Origin: Opitutaceae bacterium UBA2377 | GTDB lineage: Bacteria; Verrucomicrobiota; Verrucomicrobiia; Opitutales; Opitutaceae | Direction of reading: 5' to 3' | NCBI GenBank assembly: GCA_002344205.1 | Contig: DDSZ01000046.1 | Span: 64,719-128,718, forward strand | DNA: 64,000 nt | Shown here: positions 16,075-25,134 of the stretch, in pieces | Numbering within the stretch: the first letter of the stretch is position 1 | How the letters are laid out: each line of letters starts with the position of its first letter | Program-made: the position numbers and the translations under genes | The notes under the pieces: model-generated | The model's input: only the letters and a program-made list of their open reading frames with translations | Databases searched by the model: none | Told to the model about the DNA's origin: nothing

Positions 16075-16668
16075 GTGAGCAATTCATCCCTAGATCAAGC
16101 TTCCACTACGCCTGCGCCGCCGTGCGTAGGGCCGGTGCCGGCATCCGATCCGAATGAGTGGTTTGCGCAGGAAGTCCACGCGCATGACGGCCAGCTGAAG
16201 GCTTACTTGCGCGGGCAGTTTCCTACTGTGCGTGATGTCGAGGATGTGGTGCAGGAGTCCTATCTGAAAATATGGAAGGCGCGGGCGGTGCATCCGATCG
16301 AGTGTGCGCGGGCCTTCCTCTTCAAGGTAGCACGCCATCTCGCCCTTGATGTGGTGAGGCGAGAGCGCCGCGCGCCGGTGGATTTCCAGAGTAGTCCGGA
16401 CGATTCGCTCGTCTTGGATAGTAGGCCCAATGCCGTTGAAACCCTCCTTACCCATGAGACCTTGGAAATCCTCGCTCATTCCATCGCCTGCCTCCCCGCC
16501 AAAGAGCGTGCGGTCATCCTGTTGCATAAGGTAAACGGTCGCACTCAGAAGGAAACTGCTGCCGAGCTAGACCTGCCTGTCCGCACCGTTGAAAAATATA
16601 CGCTCCAAGGCCTCAAACGCTGCCAAGCCTACCTCGTCCGGTATGGCATCGAGCGGTTCTTTGACTGA
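16075..16668 (+). CDS. ECF-family RNA polymerase sigma factor (FecI-like)
   Basis: Region 2 reads VEDVVQESYLKIWK followed by RAFLFKVARHLALDVVRRERR; region 4 reads LPAKERAVILLHKVNGRTQKETAAELDLPVRTVEKYTLQGLKRC. This is a FecI-type ECF sigma. No ATG precedes the conserved part; the GTG at 16075 gives a 197-residue protein and is my choice, but a start further down or an upstream TTG cannot be excluded. It lies directly before FecR and a TonB receptor, the classic cell-surface signalling order. Confidence 0.88.
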   Translation: MSNSSLDQASTTPAPPCVGPVPASDPNEWFAQEVHAHDGQLKAYLRGQFPTVRDVEDVVQESYLKIWKARAVHPIECARAFLFKVARHLALDVVRRERRAPVDFQSSPDDSLVLDSRPNAVETLLTHETLEILAHSIACLPAKERAVILLHKVNGRTQKETAAELDLPVRTVEKYTLQGLKRCQAYLVRYGIERFFD

Positions 16669-16669
16669 C

Positions 16670-17539
16670 ATGAAGACGCGAACACAATTTCCGGCGGACG
16701 CGGTCACCCGTGGCACACTCTTTGACCACGCTCGCACCCAAGGCTTGGCGCAAGATTTAGCAGACAGGGTCGAGCTCGCTGTAAAGCGGAAGGAGGCGAA
16801 GAGGCGGACTTTGCACCGCAGTATCGGTGCCTTGATCTTGATCTTGGGCTTTAGTTTGTGGGGAGTGCCGTATTTCCGTTCGACCGGCACGGTCGTCACG
16901 CAGGTTGCCAACCGCCAGACGCTGGCCCTCAGCGACGGTTCCTTTGCCGACCTTAACGCGCAGACGCAACTCAGGGCGGATTTCCGCTACGGTCGCCGTG
17001 CTGTCAAACTCTCCACCGGTGAGGCCTTCTTCACCGTCGTTGAGGATTCGGAACATCCTTTTATGGTCGAGACACCTTCCGGCATCGTCCGCGTCACTGG
17101 CACCCGGTTCAACGTCCGCATATTGGAAAATCAACAGATCGAAGTTACGCTTGTGGATGGCACAGTCGAAGTGAAGGCCGCCTTGCCTAAGGCTGCTCCC
17201 GGTGAGCCCGATATCGCGCGCCTTTCCCCGGGCCAGCAGTTCACGTCGAATGATGGCCGTATCCACACCCTGACTGCTTGCCATGTGGAGAATGTCACTG
17301 CTTGGCGGGAAGGTAGGTTAGTACTCGATGAAATGACTGTTTCCGATGCGGTGACTCGAATCGCCCGCTACCATGGCAAGCAAATGGAAGTCGCTCCGGA
17401 AATTGCCTCCATTCGCCTAGGTGGCAGTTGTTCCCTCGACGACCTGCCTGCCTTTCTGCAATCCCTTCGGGCGACGCAGGCTATCGATATCGTGCTCGCA
17501 GGTGACGGTTCCTACCGCATCCGCGCCGTCCGCCCGTGA
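16670..17539 (+). CDS. FecR-family anti-sigma / signal transducer
   Basis: ATG two bases after the sigma-factor stop. The 289-residue protein has a cytoplasmic helix region, one membrane helix (about 52-69) and a FecR domain: NRQTLALSDGSFADLNAQTQLRADF, then HPFMVETPSGIVRVTGTRFNVR. The end (WREGRLVLDEMTVSDAVTRIARYHG and LDDLPAFLQSL) is the STN-like FecR C-terminal domain that would contact the receptor's own STN domain. It relays substrate occupancy of the receptor to the sigma factor. Confidence 0.92.
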   Translation: MKTRTQFPADAVTRGTLFDHARTQGLAQDLADRVELAVKRKEAKRRTLHRSIGALILILGFSLWGVPYFRSTGTVVTQVANRQTLALSDGSFADLNAQTQLRADFRYGRRAVKLSTGEAFFTVVEDSEHPFMVETPSGIVRVTGTRFNVRILENQQIEVTLVDGTVEVKAALPKAAPGEPDIARLSPGQQFTSNDGRIHTLTACHVENVTAWREGRLVLDEMTVSDAVTRIARYHGKQMEVAPEIASIRLGGSCSLDDLPAFLQSLRATQAIDIVLAGDGSYRIRAVRP

Positions 17540-17653
17540 ACCGGAGTTTGGCTACTGGCAGTTAGGCGCCCGCGGCTTGGGTCGTGTAGCGCATTACTAA
17601 AAGTTTTCCAAAATGTTCAGCGTAGTTTTCAGGAGATGTTCGTCGCAATAGGC

Positions 17654-20600
17654 ATGACCACCACTCATTCCTGCCGAGTTCACCGTATCCTGGCTTTGAT
17701 CGTCCTTGTGTTGATGGCAGCGGTCACGCGCGCTGCGGTCCCCGTCGACTTCGATATTCCCGCGCAGCCGGCTCCGGCTGCAATCAAGATATTCACCAAA
17801 CAGTCTGGCGCTCAGGTCGTCTATCTTCACGAGGATCTCAATGCGGTGACTACGCAACCAGTGAAAGGCGAGTTCATCCCTGCCGATGCACTAGCCATAC
17901 TTTTTGAGGGCAGCGGGCTGTCCATTGCGGCGACGGGCAACGGTAACTTTGCGCTGTCCCGCCCGTCTGTGCGGGCCGGGACAGTGGAGGGGTTCGTGCG
18001 CAGCGCCGAATCCGGCCGGCCCGTGGCTGGGGCGAGCGTGGCCGTTGCGGAGACCGGGCAATCGGTCGTCACGGACCGGCGCGGCCGGTTTACACTGGGC
18101 GACGTGCCGCCCGGTGAGCATGAACTGCGAGTAACGGCCGACGGGATGCAAAGCACAAGAGTGGTAGATGTCACTGTGCGCGGTGGGCATCGGCTCACGC
18201 TCAGCCCGATCGGTATCCCTCAGCGGAAGGAAGGCGTCACGCAATTGGAAGAGTTTGTCGTCAGCGCAAAAAAAAATGACGGCGTGGTCGAACTCGACCC
18301 TTACGATGTCGAAAGTCGGCGGGAGAAACCGTTCGTAGCGAACGTGGACATCCCCCGCACGATCAACGATCCGCAGCCATATTATATTTTCGAAGCCAAA
18401 ACCATCGACCAGTCGGGGGCGCTCAATGTCGAAGACTTTTTAAAGACGCGGCTGACCATGAACACAGCCGCTCAGAGCAGCGCACAAAATCCTGGGGCGC
18501 TAACCAGCCCGAACACGTCAGGGAACACGAGCAACATCAATTTGCGTGGCCTTGGAACGGATAGTACCTTGATTCTGATTAATGGCCGCCGAGTAGCCGG
18601 TGTCGGCACGAACGGGTTGTCGTTGCAGCAACCGGATCTTAACGGCATCCCTCTGGGCGCAATTGAGCGAATTGAGGTCTTGCCCTCCTCGGCGTCCGGC
18701 ATTTACGGCGGCAGCGCAATCGGAGGCGTGGTGAATGTTATTCTTAAAAAGAATTACACCGGTGGAGAAATTCGTGCGAGTTATGACAATACGTGGGATA
18801 CAGATGCACCGCGCCGCAGCGCCGGCCTGAGCTATGGGGCCGCTCTGGAGGATGGAAAAACATACTTGAACCTTTCGGTGGCGTGGTCGGACAGCAAAGA
18901 TCTCCTCCTGCAGGATCGCCGGGAGTTAATTGATCGAGGCGTTGCCTCAATTTTCACCAATTCGCCCAGTTTCCTATATTCAAACACAAACCCGTTTCTC
19001 GGCGCGCTTCCGAACATCACGGCAGGCACGACAGCGGCAACGACGCTCACCTTAAAGAGTGGTGCGGTCATCGCGTCTCGACGGACTTTTATTCCGGCAG
19101 GAACTTCACCGAGCACGTCGTCTTCGGAGCTGGAAGCCGGTCTCATCTCCAATGCGGGCCTCTGGAATTTTGATCTGCCTGCATCAACGCAGCCTAACAC
19201 CGGCCTGTTGCGTCCGCTTGGCGTAAGTCCCCAGACCAAATCCTTCACTGGCGGAGTACGCCGTCAATTTGGACCGAGAGTCGAACTTTTCGCCGATTAC
19301 ACCTATAACGAGAATCGCTCGGCCTCAGTCTATAATCCAAACAATAGCTTTCTGATTGTGCCTGCTACTTCACCGGTCAATCCGTTTACCTCGGCCGTTC
19401 GCGTTCGCATAACAGATCCTGCCCAATTCCCACTGACGACAGAATCGACATCCAAATCTTTAACCATCGGCGCGATTGCCAGATTACCATGGAATTGGAA
19501 CGCGGAATTCGATTATACCCGGTCGGAAAGCAAATTTAGCAGCATTAATTATTTGACTGATGGAGGAGCACTGAGTGCCGACCTCGCTTCTGGCATCCTG
19601 AATCCATTCGTCGATACCTTGATGTTCCCGCTGGCCCTGGAGAAATACACGGTGCCAAACGTCTACACTGGGTCGTCTAAGTTGGATGATTTTGCAATAC
19701 GAGGTTCAGGCCCGCTGCCGTCGCTGCCCTGGGGCATACCGAATTTGACGCTTGGTCTAGGGCATCGGATCGCCTCAACGCCGGAGAATCACCTGGATCG
19801 GCCCTACCCGATCTCGAAGACACTCAGTTATCGCTATGTTTTTTTTGACCGAGAGGATGTCACAAACAGCGCTTATGGAGAGGTAACGTTGCCTTTGGTG
19901 AAATCTGGGCACATTCCGATGGTTCACGCCTTGGAGTTGCAAACTGCTGGGCGCACCGAGCACTACACGGCGGACACCGGCAGTTCCTATTCGCTAACTT
20001 ACTTTGATCGCACTCCGGTGCAGATCATCTACGGAGCGCCGACACTCAATGGACTCCCGTATCGGACCCGAACGCGCTACGTGTCAACCAACGCCACGGT
20101 GGGACTGAAGTATCAACCTGTCGCGGATGTAACCATCAGGTCTTCGTATGCGACAGCGTTTCTCCCGCCCTATCCTTCACAGCTGGTGCGGAATCCGTTG
20201 CCTGATCTGTTCCCGAGCACGGTTATAGACCCACGGACGGGAGCCATGGTTGACGTCGAAACAATCTCCGGCGGTAACCCGGACCTCAAGCCACAGAATT
20301 CGAAAAGCTGGAATGTCGGACTGATTTGGGAGCCTGCCGTTGCGCTCAAAGGCCTGCGCGTCAACGCGGAGTATTATCGGATAGAACAATTTGATGCGGT
20401 GGGATACCTGAGCGCACAACAGATTGTGGATCAAGAGGAGGCCTTTCCTGGGCGCGTGACGCGGGATGGCTCAGGCACGATCACTGGCGTGGATATCACC
20501 AACGTTAATGTCTATCGGCTCGAAACCGAAGGTTGGGATTTTAGCGTCCATTATCGCAGGCCGACCTCGTGGGGAACATTTACAGCCCAACTGACTGGCT

Positions 20601-21097
20601 CGGTCCTCCTCCACCTCAAAACCCAATATTCCTTGACGGAGCCAGAATATGATGGCGCCGGTTATCCGGCTGACGGCGGTGCCGCAAAGCTGAAGAGCAA
20701 TGGAATCCTTTTCTGGGAGCGAGGCAATTGGGCTGCTGGTTGGTCGGTTCAGCATTACGGCAAATATAGGCAATACGGTGCAGCCGGTGGACCGCTTTCG
20801 ATGCAGTATACCGGCGGCGCAGTCTTTAGCACCGTGGTGGCAGCCCAGGGCAGTGAGACCATTCCTTCACAAACTTATCACGACATTTTTGCCAGTTATG
20901 CCTTCGGAAAAAAGGCAACCAACGACGGGCAATGGGCTCGACCGGCGTCAATCCTGGCGGGAATGACCATTCAAGTGGGAGTGAGAAACGTATTCGGCAA
21001 ACTGCCTCCGTATGATGCTGGATATAGTTTTTACACCAGTCCGTATGGAGATATTCGTCTGCGGAGCTACTCGCTCAGCGTGCGGAAGAGTTTTTGA
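17654..21097 (+). CDS. TonB-dependent receptor with N-terminal STN signalling domain
   Basis: About 1147 residues. The ATG at 17654 opens a normal signal peptide; an ATG at 17636 directly abuts AGGAG, too close for a ribosome site, but is possible. Domains in order: signal peptide; STN domain (FDIPAQPAPAAIKIFTKQSG to NGNFALSRP); a carboxypeptidase-regulatory-like fold (GTVEGFVRSAESGRPVAGASV); TonB-box region with EEFVVSAK; plug (IERIEVLPSSASGIYGGSAIGGVVNVILK); beta barrel ending LSVRKSF. The STN domain and FecI/FecR next door indicate substrate-controlled expression. The substrate is unknown. Base composition looks lower in GC than the flanking transfer genes. Confidence 0.95.
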   Translation: MTTTHSCRVHRILALIVLVLMAAVTRAAVPVDFDIPAQPAPAAIKIFTKQSGAQVVYLHEDLNAVTTQPVKGEFIPADALAILFEGSGLSIAATGNGNFALSRPSVRAGTVEGFVRSAESGRPVAGASVAVAETGQSVVTDRRGRFTLGDVPPGEHELRVTADGMQSTRVVDVTVRGGHRLTLSPIGIPQRKEGVTQLEEFVVSAKKNDGVVELDPYDVESRREKPFVANVDIPRTINDPQPYYIFEAKTIDQSGALNVEDFLKTRLTMNTAAQSSAQNPGALTSPNTSGNTSNINLRGLGTDSTLILINGRRVAGVGTNGLSLQQPDLNGIPLGAIERIEVLPSSASGIYGGSAIGGVVNVILKKNYTGGEIRASYDNTWDTDAPRRSAGLSYGAALEDGKTYLNLSVAWSDSKDLLLQDRRELIDRGVASIFTNSPSFLYSNTNPFLGALPNITAGTTAATTLTLKSGAVIASRRTFIPAGTSPSTSSSELEAGLISNAGLWNFDLPASTQPNTGLLRPLGVSPQTKSFTGGVRRQFGPRVELFADYTYNENRSASVYNPNNSFLIVPATSPVNPFTSAVRVRITDPAQFPLTTESTSKSLTIGAIARLPWNWNAEFDYTRSESKFSSINYLTDGGALSADLASGILNPFVDTLMFPLALEKYTVPNVYTGSSKLDDFAIRGSGPLPSLPWGIPNLTLGLGHRIASTPENHLDRPYPISKTLSYRYVFFDREDVTNSAYGEVTLPLVKSGHIPMVHALELQTAGRTEHYTADTGSSYSLTYFDRTPVQIIYGAPTLNGLPYRTRTRYVSTNATVGLKYQPVADVTIRSSYATAFLPPYPSQLVRNPLPDLFPSTVIDPRTGAMVDVETISGGNPDLKPQNSKSWNVGLIWEPAVALKGLRVNAEYYRIEQFDAVGYLSAQQIVDQEEAFPGRVTRDGSGTITGVDITNVNVYRLETEGWDFSVHYRRPTSWGTFTAQLTGSVLLHLKTQYSLTEPEYDGAGYPADGGAAKLKSNGILFWERGNWAAGWSVQHYGKYRQYGAAGGPLSMQYTGGAVFSTVVAAQGSETIPSQTYHDIFASYAFGKKATNDGQWARPASILAGMTIQVGVRNVFGKLPPYDAGYSFYTSPYGDIRLRSYSLSVRKSF

Positions 21098-21118
21098 TCA
21101 GGGAGGATTCTTGTCATC

Positions 21119-22471
21119 ATGCAGCAATCTACTCTCGTGATTCACTCGCAGCATCCTTCCAGCCCGTGGCGAATTCTTGGCGTATTGCTCGCGATATCCG
21201 TCCCGGTCGCGACCATAGCTGAACCAAGCAACTTTGTCGTCCGCACTCGGATGGGCAACATGGCCATACCGATTCCCCGGCTTGCCGACAAAGCCCCTGC
21301 CGATTCCGCGTGGGAAGAGGTTGCTGCTCTGATCGCACTAATACCGCAGGTGAATGTTGCCCCTCCATTCCAAGAAAAGGACGCCGACTGGCGCGGCTAC
21401 ATTTATTGGCAGGAATTTTCTAATCGTTTGTTGCGTGAAGTCGGCGCGGATTTCTATGCGCAGTACCCGGATGATCCCCGTTGTTGGACATGGCTTCAGG
21501 CCACCCTCAAGCGCGAGCCTCAGTATCTCAATCTTAACCAAGGTTGGCTCGCTCAGCGGGACCCTACCATTCGGCCACCAATAGATGATGATCAGCGGTC
21601 GGCTTGGTTGAGAAATTATGCCGAACTTAGCGATGCCTGCATTGCGGCTGATTCCGCACCTGAGAAGTTTCGCGTGGAGCTTTGGACGCGCAAACTTCAG
21701 AGGATGATCGAAGTCGAGGCGTGGGCTCGCGCGCAAAACAAACCGTTTGATTTTGCTCGGGTAGATTTCGACCAGGTTGGTGCCGGTTTGGATGAACTTG
21801 GGAGGAAGTTTCCCGCAAGTGGTAATGAGCACATCCGGATCGCCACTAAGTATTTCTTCCGGTACGCGCTTGAATACGCTCCTGAGGTCGGCGCCAAGTG
21901 GCGCACTATTTTGCTAGGCAATGACAATGGTTTGATTCGTGAAATCGCCGCGAGCATCGACCACGTGGCGCGACTTAAGACGAACCCCATGGTGCTTCGC
22001 TTCACTGCGGTCGACGGCCGCGAGGTGGATCTGGAGAAGTTGCGCGGGAAGGTGGTCTTGATCGACTTTTGGGCCGCCACCTGGTGTGGTGCGTGTAAAG
22101 TTCAGAAGCCGCTTATGAAGGATGTGTATGGCAAATATCACGCACAAGGGTTCGAGATTATTGGCATCGCGTGCGAGATGAAGGAAAGTGATCGTCAGTA
22201 CCTTCTCGACTACGTAAACGCGAACGGCATGCCATGGCCGCAGTTTTTTGACGGCAAGAGCATGCGCAATGAATATACCTTGCGCTATGGATTTACCGGC
22301 ATCCCGCAGTATTTCCTGTTAGATCAGCGAGGCCTGCTTGCAGCACATACGAGCAGCAGCCAAGGTCTGCGGAACCTCGAAGCGGTCGTTCGTCGGCACC
22401 TTGGTTTGGCACCGCTACATCCTGGAGACGAGTACAAGCAGCTAGGGATTAAAGCAGATCAGCCGGACTGA
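21119..22471 (+). CDS. Exported thioredoxin-fold (TlpA/ResA-like) protein with novel N-terminal domain
   Basis: A 450-residue protein with an N-terminal signal or anchor (WRILGVLLAISVPVATIA), about 250 residues of unrecognised mostly helical sequence, then a TlpA-like thioredoxin domain from about residue 295: GKVVLIDFWAATWCGACKVQKPLMKDVY, with redox motif WCGAC, and the cis-Pro segment GFTGIPQYFLLDQRG. It follows the TonB receptor by 21 bases and is probably cotranscribed. A periplasmic redox role linked to the imported substrate is plausible; the substrate is unknown. Confidence 0.88.
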   Translation: MQQSTLVIHSQHPSSPWRILGVLLAISVPVATIAEPSNFVVRTRMGNMAIPIPRLADKAPADSAWEEVAALIALIPQVNVAPPFQEKDADWRGYIYWQEFSNRLLREVGADFYAQYPDDPRCWTWLQATLKREPQYLNLNQGWLAQRDPTIRPPIDDDQRSAWLRNYAELSDACIAADSAPEKFRVELWTRKLQRMIEVEAWARAQNKPFDFARVDFDQVGAGLDELGRKFPASGNEHIRIATKYFFRYALEYAPEVGAKWRTILLGNDNGLIREIAASIDHVARLKTNPMVLRFTAVDGREVDLEKLRGKVVLIDFWAATWCGACKVQKPLMKDVYGKYHAQGFEIIGIACEMKESDRQYLLDYVNANGMPWPQFFDGKSMRNEYTLRYGFTGIPQYFLLDQRGLLAAHTSSSQGLRNLEAVVRRHLGLAPLHPGDEYKQLGIKADQPD

Positions 22472-22537
22472 TGGTCTGTGGGTTCGCACAAATCGGGCAT
22501 GCAAGATTAGGCCGATCAATTGCGCATACGGGCTTGT

Positions 22538-22837
22538 ATGATCGTAGATGTCCAAATGATTGAGCGAGAGTATCTGGTCGCGCGCTGGCGCGGCCGACCC
22601 GAAGCACTGGTGGATGCCATCGACTACTGCCGTCGGGCGCATGGGGTAATCGTAATTCGGGAACCGGGCAGCATTATGATCGAACTCCGGGACACACCCG
22701 CGCAACTTGATGCGGCGGCGGCGACGATGCCGCAGGAGGGATTGGTGCATGCGCGCCGGGAGCGTCGGCACCGTGTTCCGCACTTTTTCGGCTTGGAGTG
22801 CAAGCGTGGAAGTGCCCGTGCGAGCTCATGCCGATGA
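22538..22837 (+). CDS. Hypothetical protein
   Basis: A possible 99-residue soluble protein with no recognised domain. The first 55 residues read like real protein (EREYLVARWRGRPEALVDAIDYCRRAHGVIVIREPG), while the end is Arg-rich and may be out of the true frame. The start could be 22538 or the ATG at 22556. No ribosome site is obvious. The opposite strand has overlapping open frames of lower quality. Weak support. Confidence 0.35.
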   Translation: MIVDVQMIEREYLVARWRGRPEALVDAIDYCRRAHGVIVIREPGSIMIELRDTPAQLDAAAATMPQEGLVHARRERRHRVPHFFGLECKRGSARASSCR

Positions 22838-22910
22838 AACCCACTTTGGTCGCTGTGTTGTGTTGGTCTGCCGACGCACGGGTGCCGGCGGATGCGCAGT
22901 TACCATTCCC

Positions 22911-22942
22911 ACCGCTGCCGGGTATCAGTTCCCGGCAGCGGT
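22911..22942 (+). terminator. Perfect 12-bp stem hairpin, terminator-like
   Basis: ACCGCTGCCGGG pairs perfectly with CCCGGCAGCGGT around an 8-base loop, followed by CTGATTTT. The stem is strong, but the T-run is short and displaced, so it may be a weak terminator for the thioredoxin-protein operon or part of an RNA structure. Confidence 0.45.
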
Positions 22943-23105
22943 CTGATTTTCCGAAGCGGTTTGCAGGAAGCATTCGCTTGATTTGCCCTCGGATGTGCGG
23001 AGGAGAAATGATATGAACCGGCGCAAGTCGGCTCGCACATCCGTCCGAAACATCGCTGCATTTATCCAAGTCCGGTAGGCTGACCTTCGCATAGACTCTT
23101 CCCGG

Positions 23106-23138
23106 AAAAGTCCGCGCCCGGGCCAGCGCGGGCTTTTT
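23106..23138 (+). terminator. Rho-independent terminator or attenuator just before AraC
   Basis: AAAAGTCCGCGC pairs with GCGCGGGCTTTT (one G-U pair) around the loop CCGGGCCA and runs into TTTTT. It is a canonical intrinsic terminator by shape. It ends only 2-3 bases before the ATG of the AraC gene, which would make it an attenuator if AraC is transcribed through it. Confidence 0.7.
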
Positions 23139-23140
23139 CG

Positions 23141-24073
23141 ATGATGCCAAACCCCGCACCACCCCACGAAGCTCAACCCGACGGCGTCAGCGGATTCTCC
23201 GTGCCACTGGTCAATTCCGGTCTCGCCCGCTCGCTTGTTGTTGGTCGCGGGGTGAGCGTTTACTACGACCAACAGGCACCCTACTTCTGGCATGAGCATC
23301 GACATGGTAAGCTACAAATCGTGATCTCGCTCGATCCTGTGGATGGGGTGGCCACGTGGTTGGTTGGCGGCGAGCAGCACCGCCATGGCATTGCCGGTGA
23401 ATTCGCCTGGCTCGTGCCGGCCAACGCGCCCCATGCCTTTGACTGGCAGGGCACCGCCGGGATGGTGGTGTTGTATGTGGAGTCCGAATTTGTGCGGGAT
23501 GTATGCGGCCGTGACCTCACCGCCGGGGCGATCGCGGATTTCTCGACGCTAGCGCGTTACGATCTGCTCGCTTGGCGACTCGCGGCCGAATTCCGGAGCC
23601 TCTGTCGCCGTCAGATGGTCTTCACGCCAGCGTTGGTGGAGTCGATGGGCACACTGCTCGCCGCGAATGTGCTGAGACATTTCGCCCGGTTGGAGGACGC
23701 AAGCGCGCCCAGCCTGCCACTCCCATTGCTGCGCGAAGTGCTCGACCACATTGAGGCCAATCTTAGCGAGACCATATCCCGCACAACACTGGCGCGGCTC
23801 GCCCGTTTGGACGTATACAGCTTCGCCCGGCAGTTTAAATTCCGTACAGGCATGACGCCGCGGGACTACATCCGTCGCCGGCGAACAGTCCGGGCGCTGG
23901 AGCTGATCGCCGAGGGCAAACTCAAGCTGGCCGCCATCGCCGGGGAGGTCGGATTTTATGACCAGAGCCATCTGAAACGGCAGCTCCAGCGTCTCCGGAT
24001 GGAGGAGGCCGATACCGCCCGGACGGCCCTGTCGGCCGACGAAGTTTTAGCGCTACCGGCGGATCCTCAATAG
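23141..24073 (+). CDS. AraC-family transcriptional regulator
   Basis: A 310-residue protein. The N-terminal half is a cupin-like sensor domain (YFWHEHRHGKLQIVISLDP, then GEFAWLVPANAPHAFDW). The C-terminal AraC DNA-binding domain has two helix-turn-helix motifs: SRTTLARLARLDVYSFARQFKFRTGMTPRDYIRRRR and LAAIAGEVGFYDQSHLKRQLQRL. The sensor may bind a small effector. The gene ends 7 bases inside the convergent XRE gene. Its target could be the TonB receptor cluster upstream, which is inference. Confidence 0.93.
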   Translation: MMPNPAPPHEAQPDGVSGFSVPLVNSGLARSLVVGRGVSVYYDQQAPYFWHEHRHGKLQIVISLDPVDGVATWLVGGEQHRHGIAGEFAWLVPANAPHAFDWQGTAGMVVLYVESEFVRDVCGRDLTAGAIADFSTLARYDLLAWRLAAEFRSLCRRQMVFTPALVESMGTLLAANVLRHFARLEDASAPSLPLPLLREVLDHIEANLSETISRTTLARLARLDVYSFARQFKFRTGMTPRDYIRRRRTVRALELIAEGKLKLAAIAGEVGFYDQSHLKRQLQRLRMEEADTARTALSADEVLALPADPQ

Positions 24074-24297
24074 CCGGCGCGGCGCAGCAGCTCGCCGCCG
24101 GAAAGGCCCAAACCGCGGGCGAGGCGCACCACGGTTTCAATCGACGCTAGTTTTTCCCCGCGCTCAATGTTGCCGACATAGTTGAAATTCAGGTCGGCCT
24201 TTTCGGCCAGGGCAATCTGGCTCAGCCCGGCGGCCAGCCGCAGCTGGCGCACAGTCTGGCCAAAGGCGTGAGGCAGTTTGCGGAGGTCGGAGGGCAC
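24067..24297 (-). CDS. Small XRE-family regulator (controller-protein-like)
   Basis: A 76-residue protein starting with GTG, essentially a single Cro/C1 helix-turn-helix: FGQTVRQLRLAAGLSQIALAEKADLNFNYVGNIERGEKLASIETVVRLARGLGL. Size and pattern match controller (C) proteins of restriction-modification systems and small phage repressors. Three CTATAGAC-type boxes lie directly upstream of the start, suggesting autoregulation. No recognisable methylase or nuclease gene is adjacent. Confidence 0.88.
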   Translation of the reverse strand: MPSDLRKLPHAFGQTVRQLRLAAGLSQIALAEKADLNFNYVGNIERGEKLASIETVVRLARGLGLSGGELLRRAGY

Positions 24298-24301
24298 GCC
24301 G

Positions 24302-24344
24302 ATAGACTACCTGCTATAGACCGCAGCCTCTAACTGCTATAGAC
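24302..24344 (-). promoter_or_regulatory. Repeated ATAGAC operator boxes upstream of the XRE gene
   Basis: CTGCTATAGAC occurs twice, at 24311-24321 and 24334-24344 (23-base period, about two helical turns), with a third half copy GATAGAC at 24301-24307. The last copy is 4 bases from the GTG start of the XRE gene, so transcription of that gene may be leaderless. The divergent gene starts at 24400. Binding by the 76-residue regulator is inferred. Confidence 0.6.
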
Positions 24345-24399
24345 GGTATTGCCTTGTCCGGTTCCCTACGGCGTGGCGTAATCCCCTGTGCTGCGTTCC

Positions 24400-24984
24400 A
24401 TGAAAAATCCCGTCGCCCTTGCCACCCGCCATGTCCGGGTTCCCGGTGCCTCGGCCACGGCTTGGGGACTCGAACTCGTGCTGCAACTACACCGCCCGCA
24501 GGGCAGGGGCAGACAGCTTTTTCAGCGCTGTGGATTCGAAGGCACCGACGAATTTTTCCCCCGGTTTATATCGGTCCTCCGTGCACACGGGATCACCACC
24601 GAGACAGTGTCCTACGGGTCGGACTTCGCGCGTTTCGAGTCGGACCTCGCTCGCCAATGGCGGGAACCAAACGGGTGCCGTTTCCCGCTGGTCCGCTTGC
24701 CCGCCACGGCGGAGACGGCCTGGAGCGATACGGGCCTCCATATCAATTCGTGCACTCTGATCGCGGCCGGAACCCGCGCCCGGCCGGTCTTTCTCCTGAG
24801 GCCGGCCGACGACGCCGGATTGGTGACCATCAGCCTCGCCCAGCTGCGCAGCCTGCACACCGCTTGGGCGAGCTGGCCCGTGATGCTGCCGAGCGCTCTC
24901 CTGACCGTCCTTTGGCATTGGTCCGACAGAATCCTGCCTGCAACCTCTGAGCCCGGCCGGGGCTGCACAATCGTCCAAAACTGA
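24400..24984 (+). CDS. Hypothetical protein
   Basis: A 194-residue product from ATG 24400 (a GTG at 24388 is also in frame). This frame was preferred over three overlapping ones because its composition is balanced: QLFQRCGFEGTDEFFPRFISVLRAHGITTE, YGSDFARFESDLARQW, LAQLRSLHTAWASWPVMLPSALL. I recognise no domain, signal peptide or membrane helix. It is divergent from the XRE regulator and shares the boxed operator region, so it may be controlled by it. Confidence 0.5.
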   Translation: MKNPVALATRHVRVPGASATAWGLELVLQLHRPQGRGRQLFQRCGFEGTDEFFPRFISVLRAHGITTETVSYGSDFARFESDLARQWREPNGCRFPLVRLPATAETAWSDTGLHINSCTLIAAGTRARPVFLLRPADDAGLVTISLAQLRSLHTAWASWPVMLPSALLTVLWHWSDRILPATSEPGRGCTIVQN

Positions 24985-25134
24985 TGCTCGCCGGTCCTAG
25001 CCGGTGACGTCGTTCGGCTGATAGGATGGTGCGAAACCAATGCCGCGGACGTGCCGGCACATCCGCGTTTCCCCAACCCCGGGGCCGTGAACTGTCGTTC
25101 CGGCCTGACCAACGAAACCCCCATCCCATGCACC

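Larger units (their letters stand above)
22838..23140. other. Non-coding stretch upstream of the AraC gene
   Basis: About 300 bases without a convincing gene. It holds two strong hairpins (22911-22942 and 23106-23138), described separately. The second ends three bases before the AraC start, so any AraC promoter must lie upstream of it, making this stretch a long structured leader or a site for a small RNA. No conserved riboswitch class is recognised. Confidence 0.4.

Noticed and set aside
24302..24344. GTCTATAGC copies as a MobF nic site, as in R388 GTCT/ATAGC
   Set aside because: No adjacent hairpin, two to three regular copies, and position directly upstream of an XRE gene fit an operator better.
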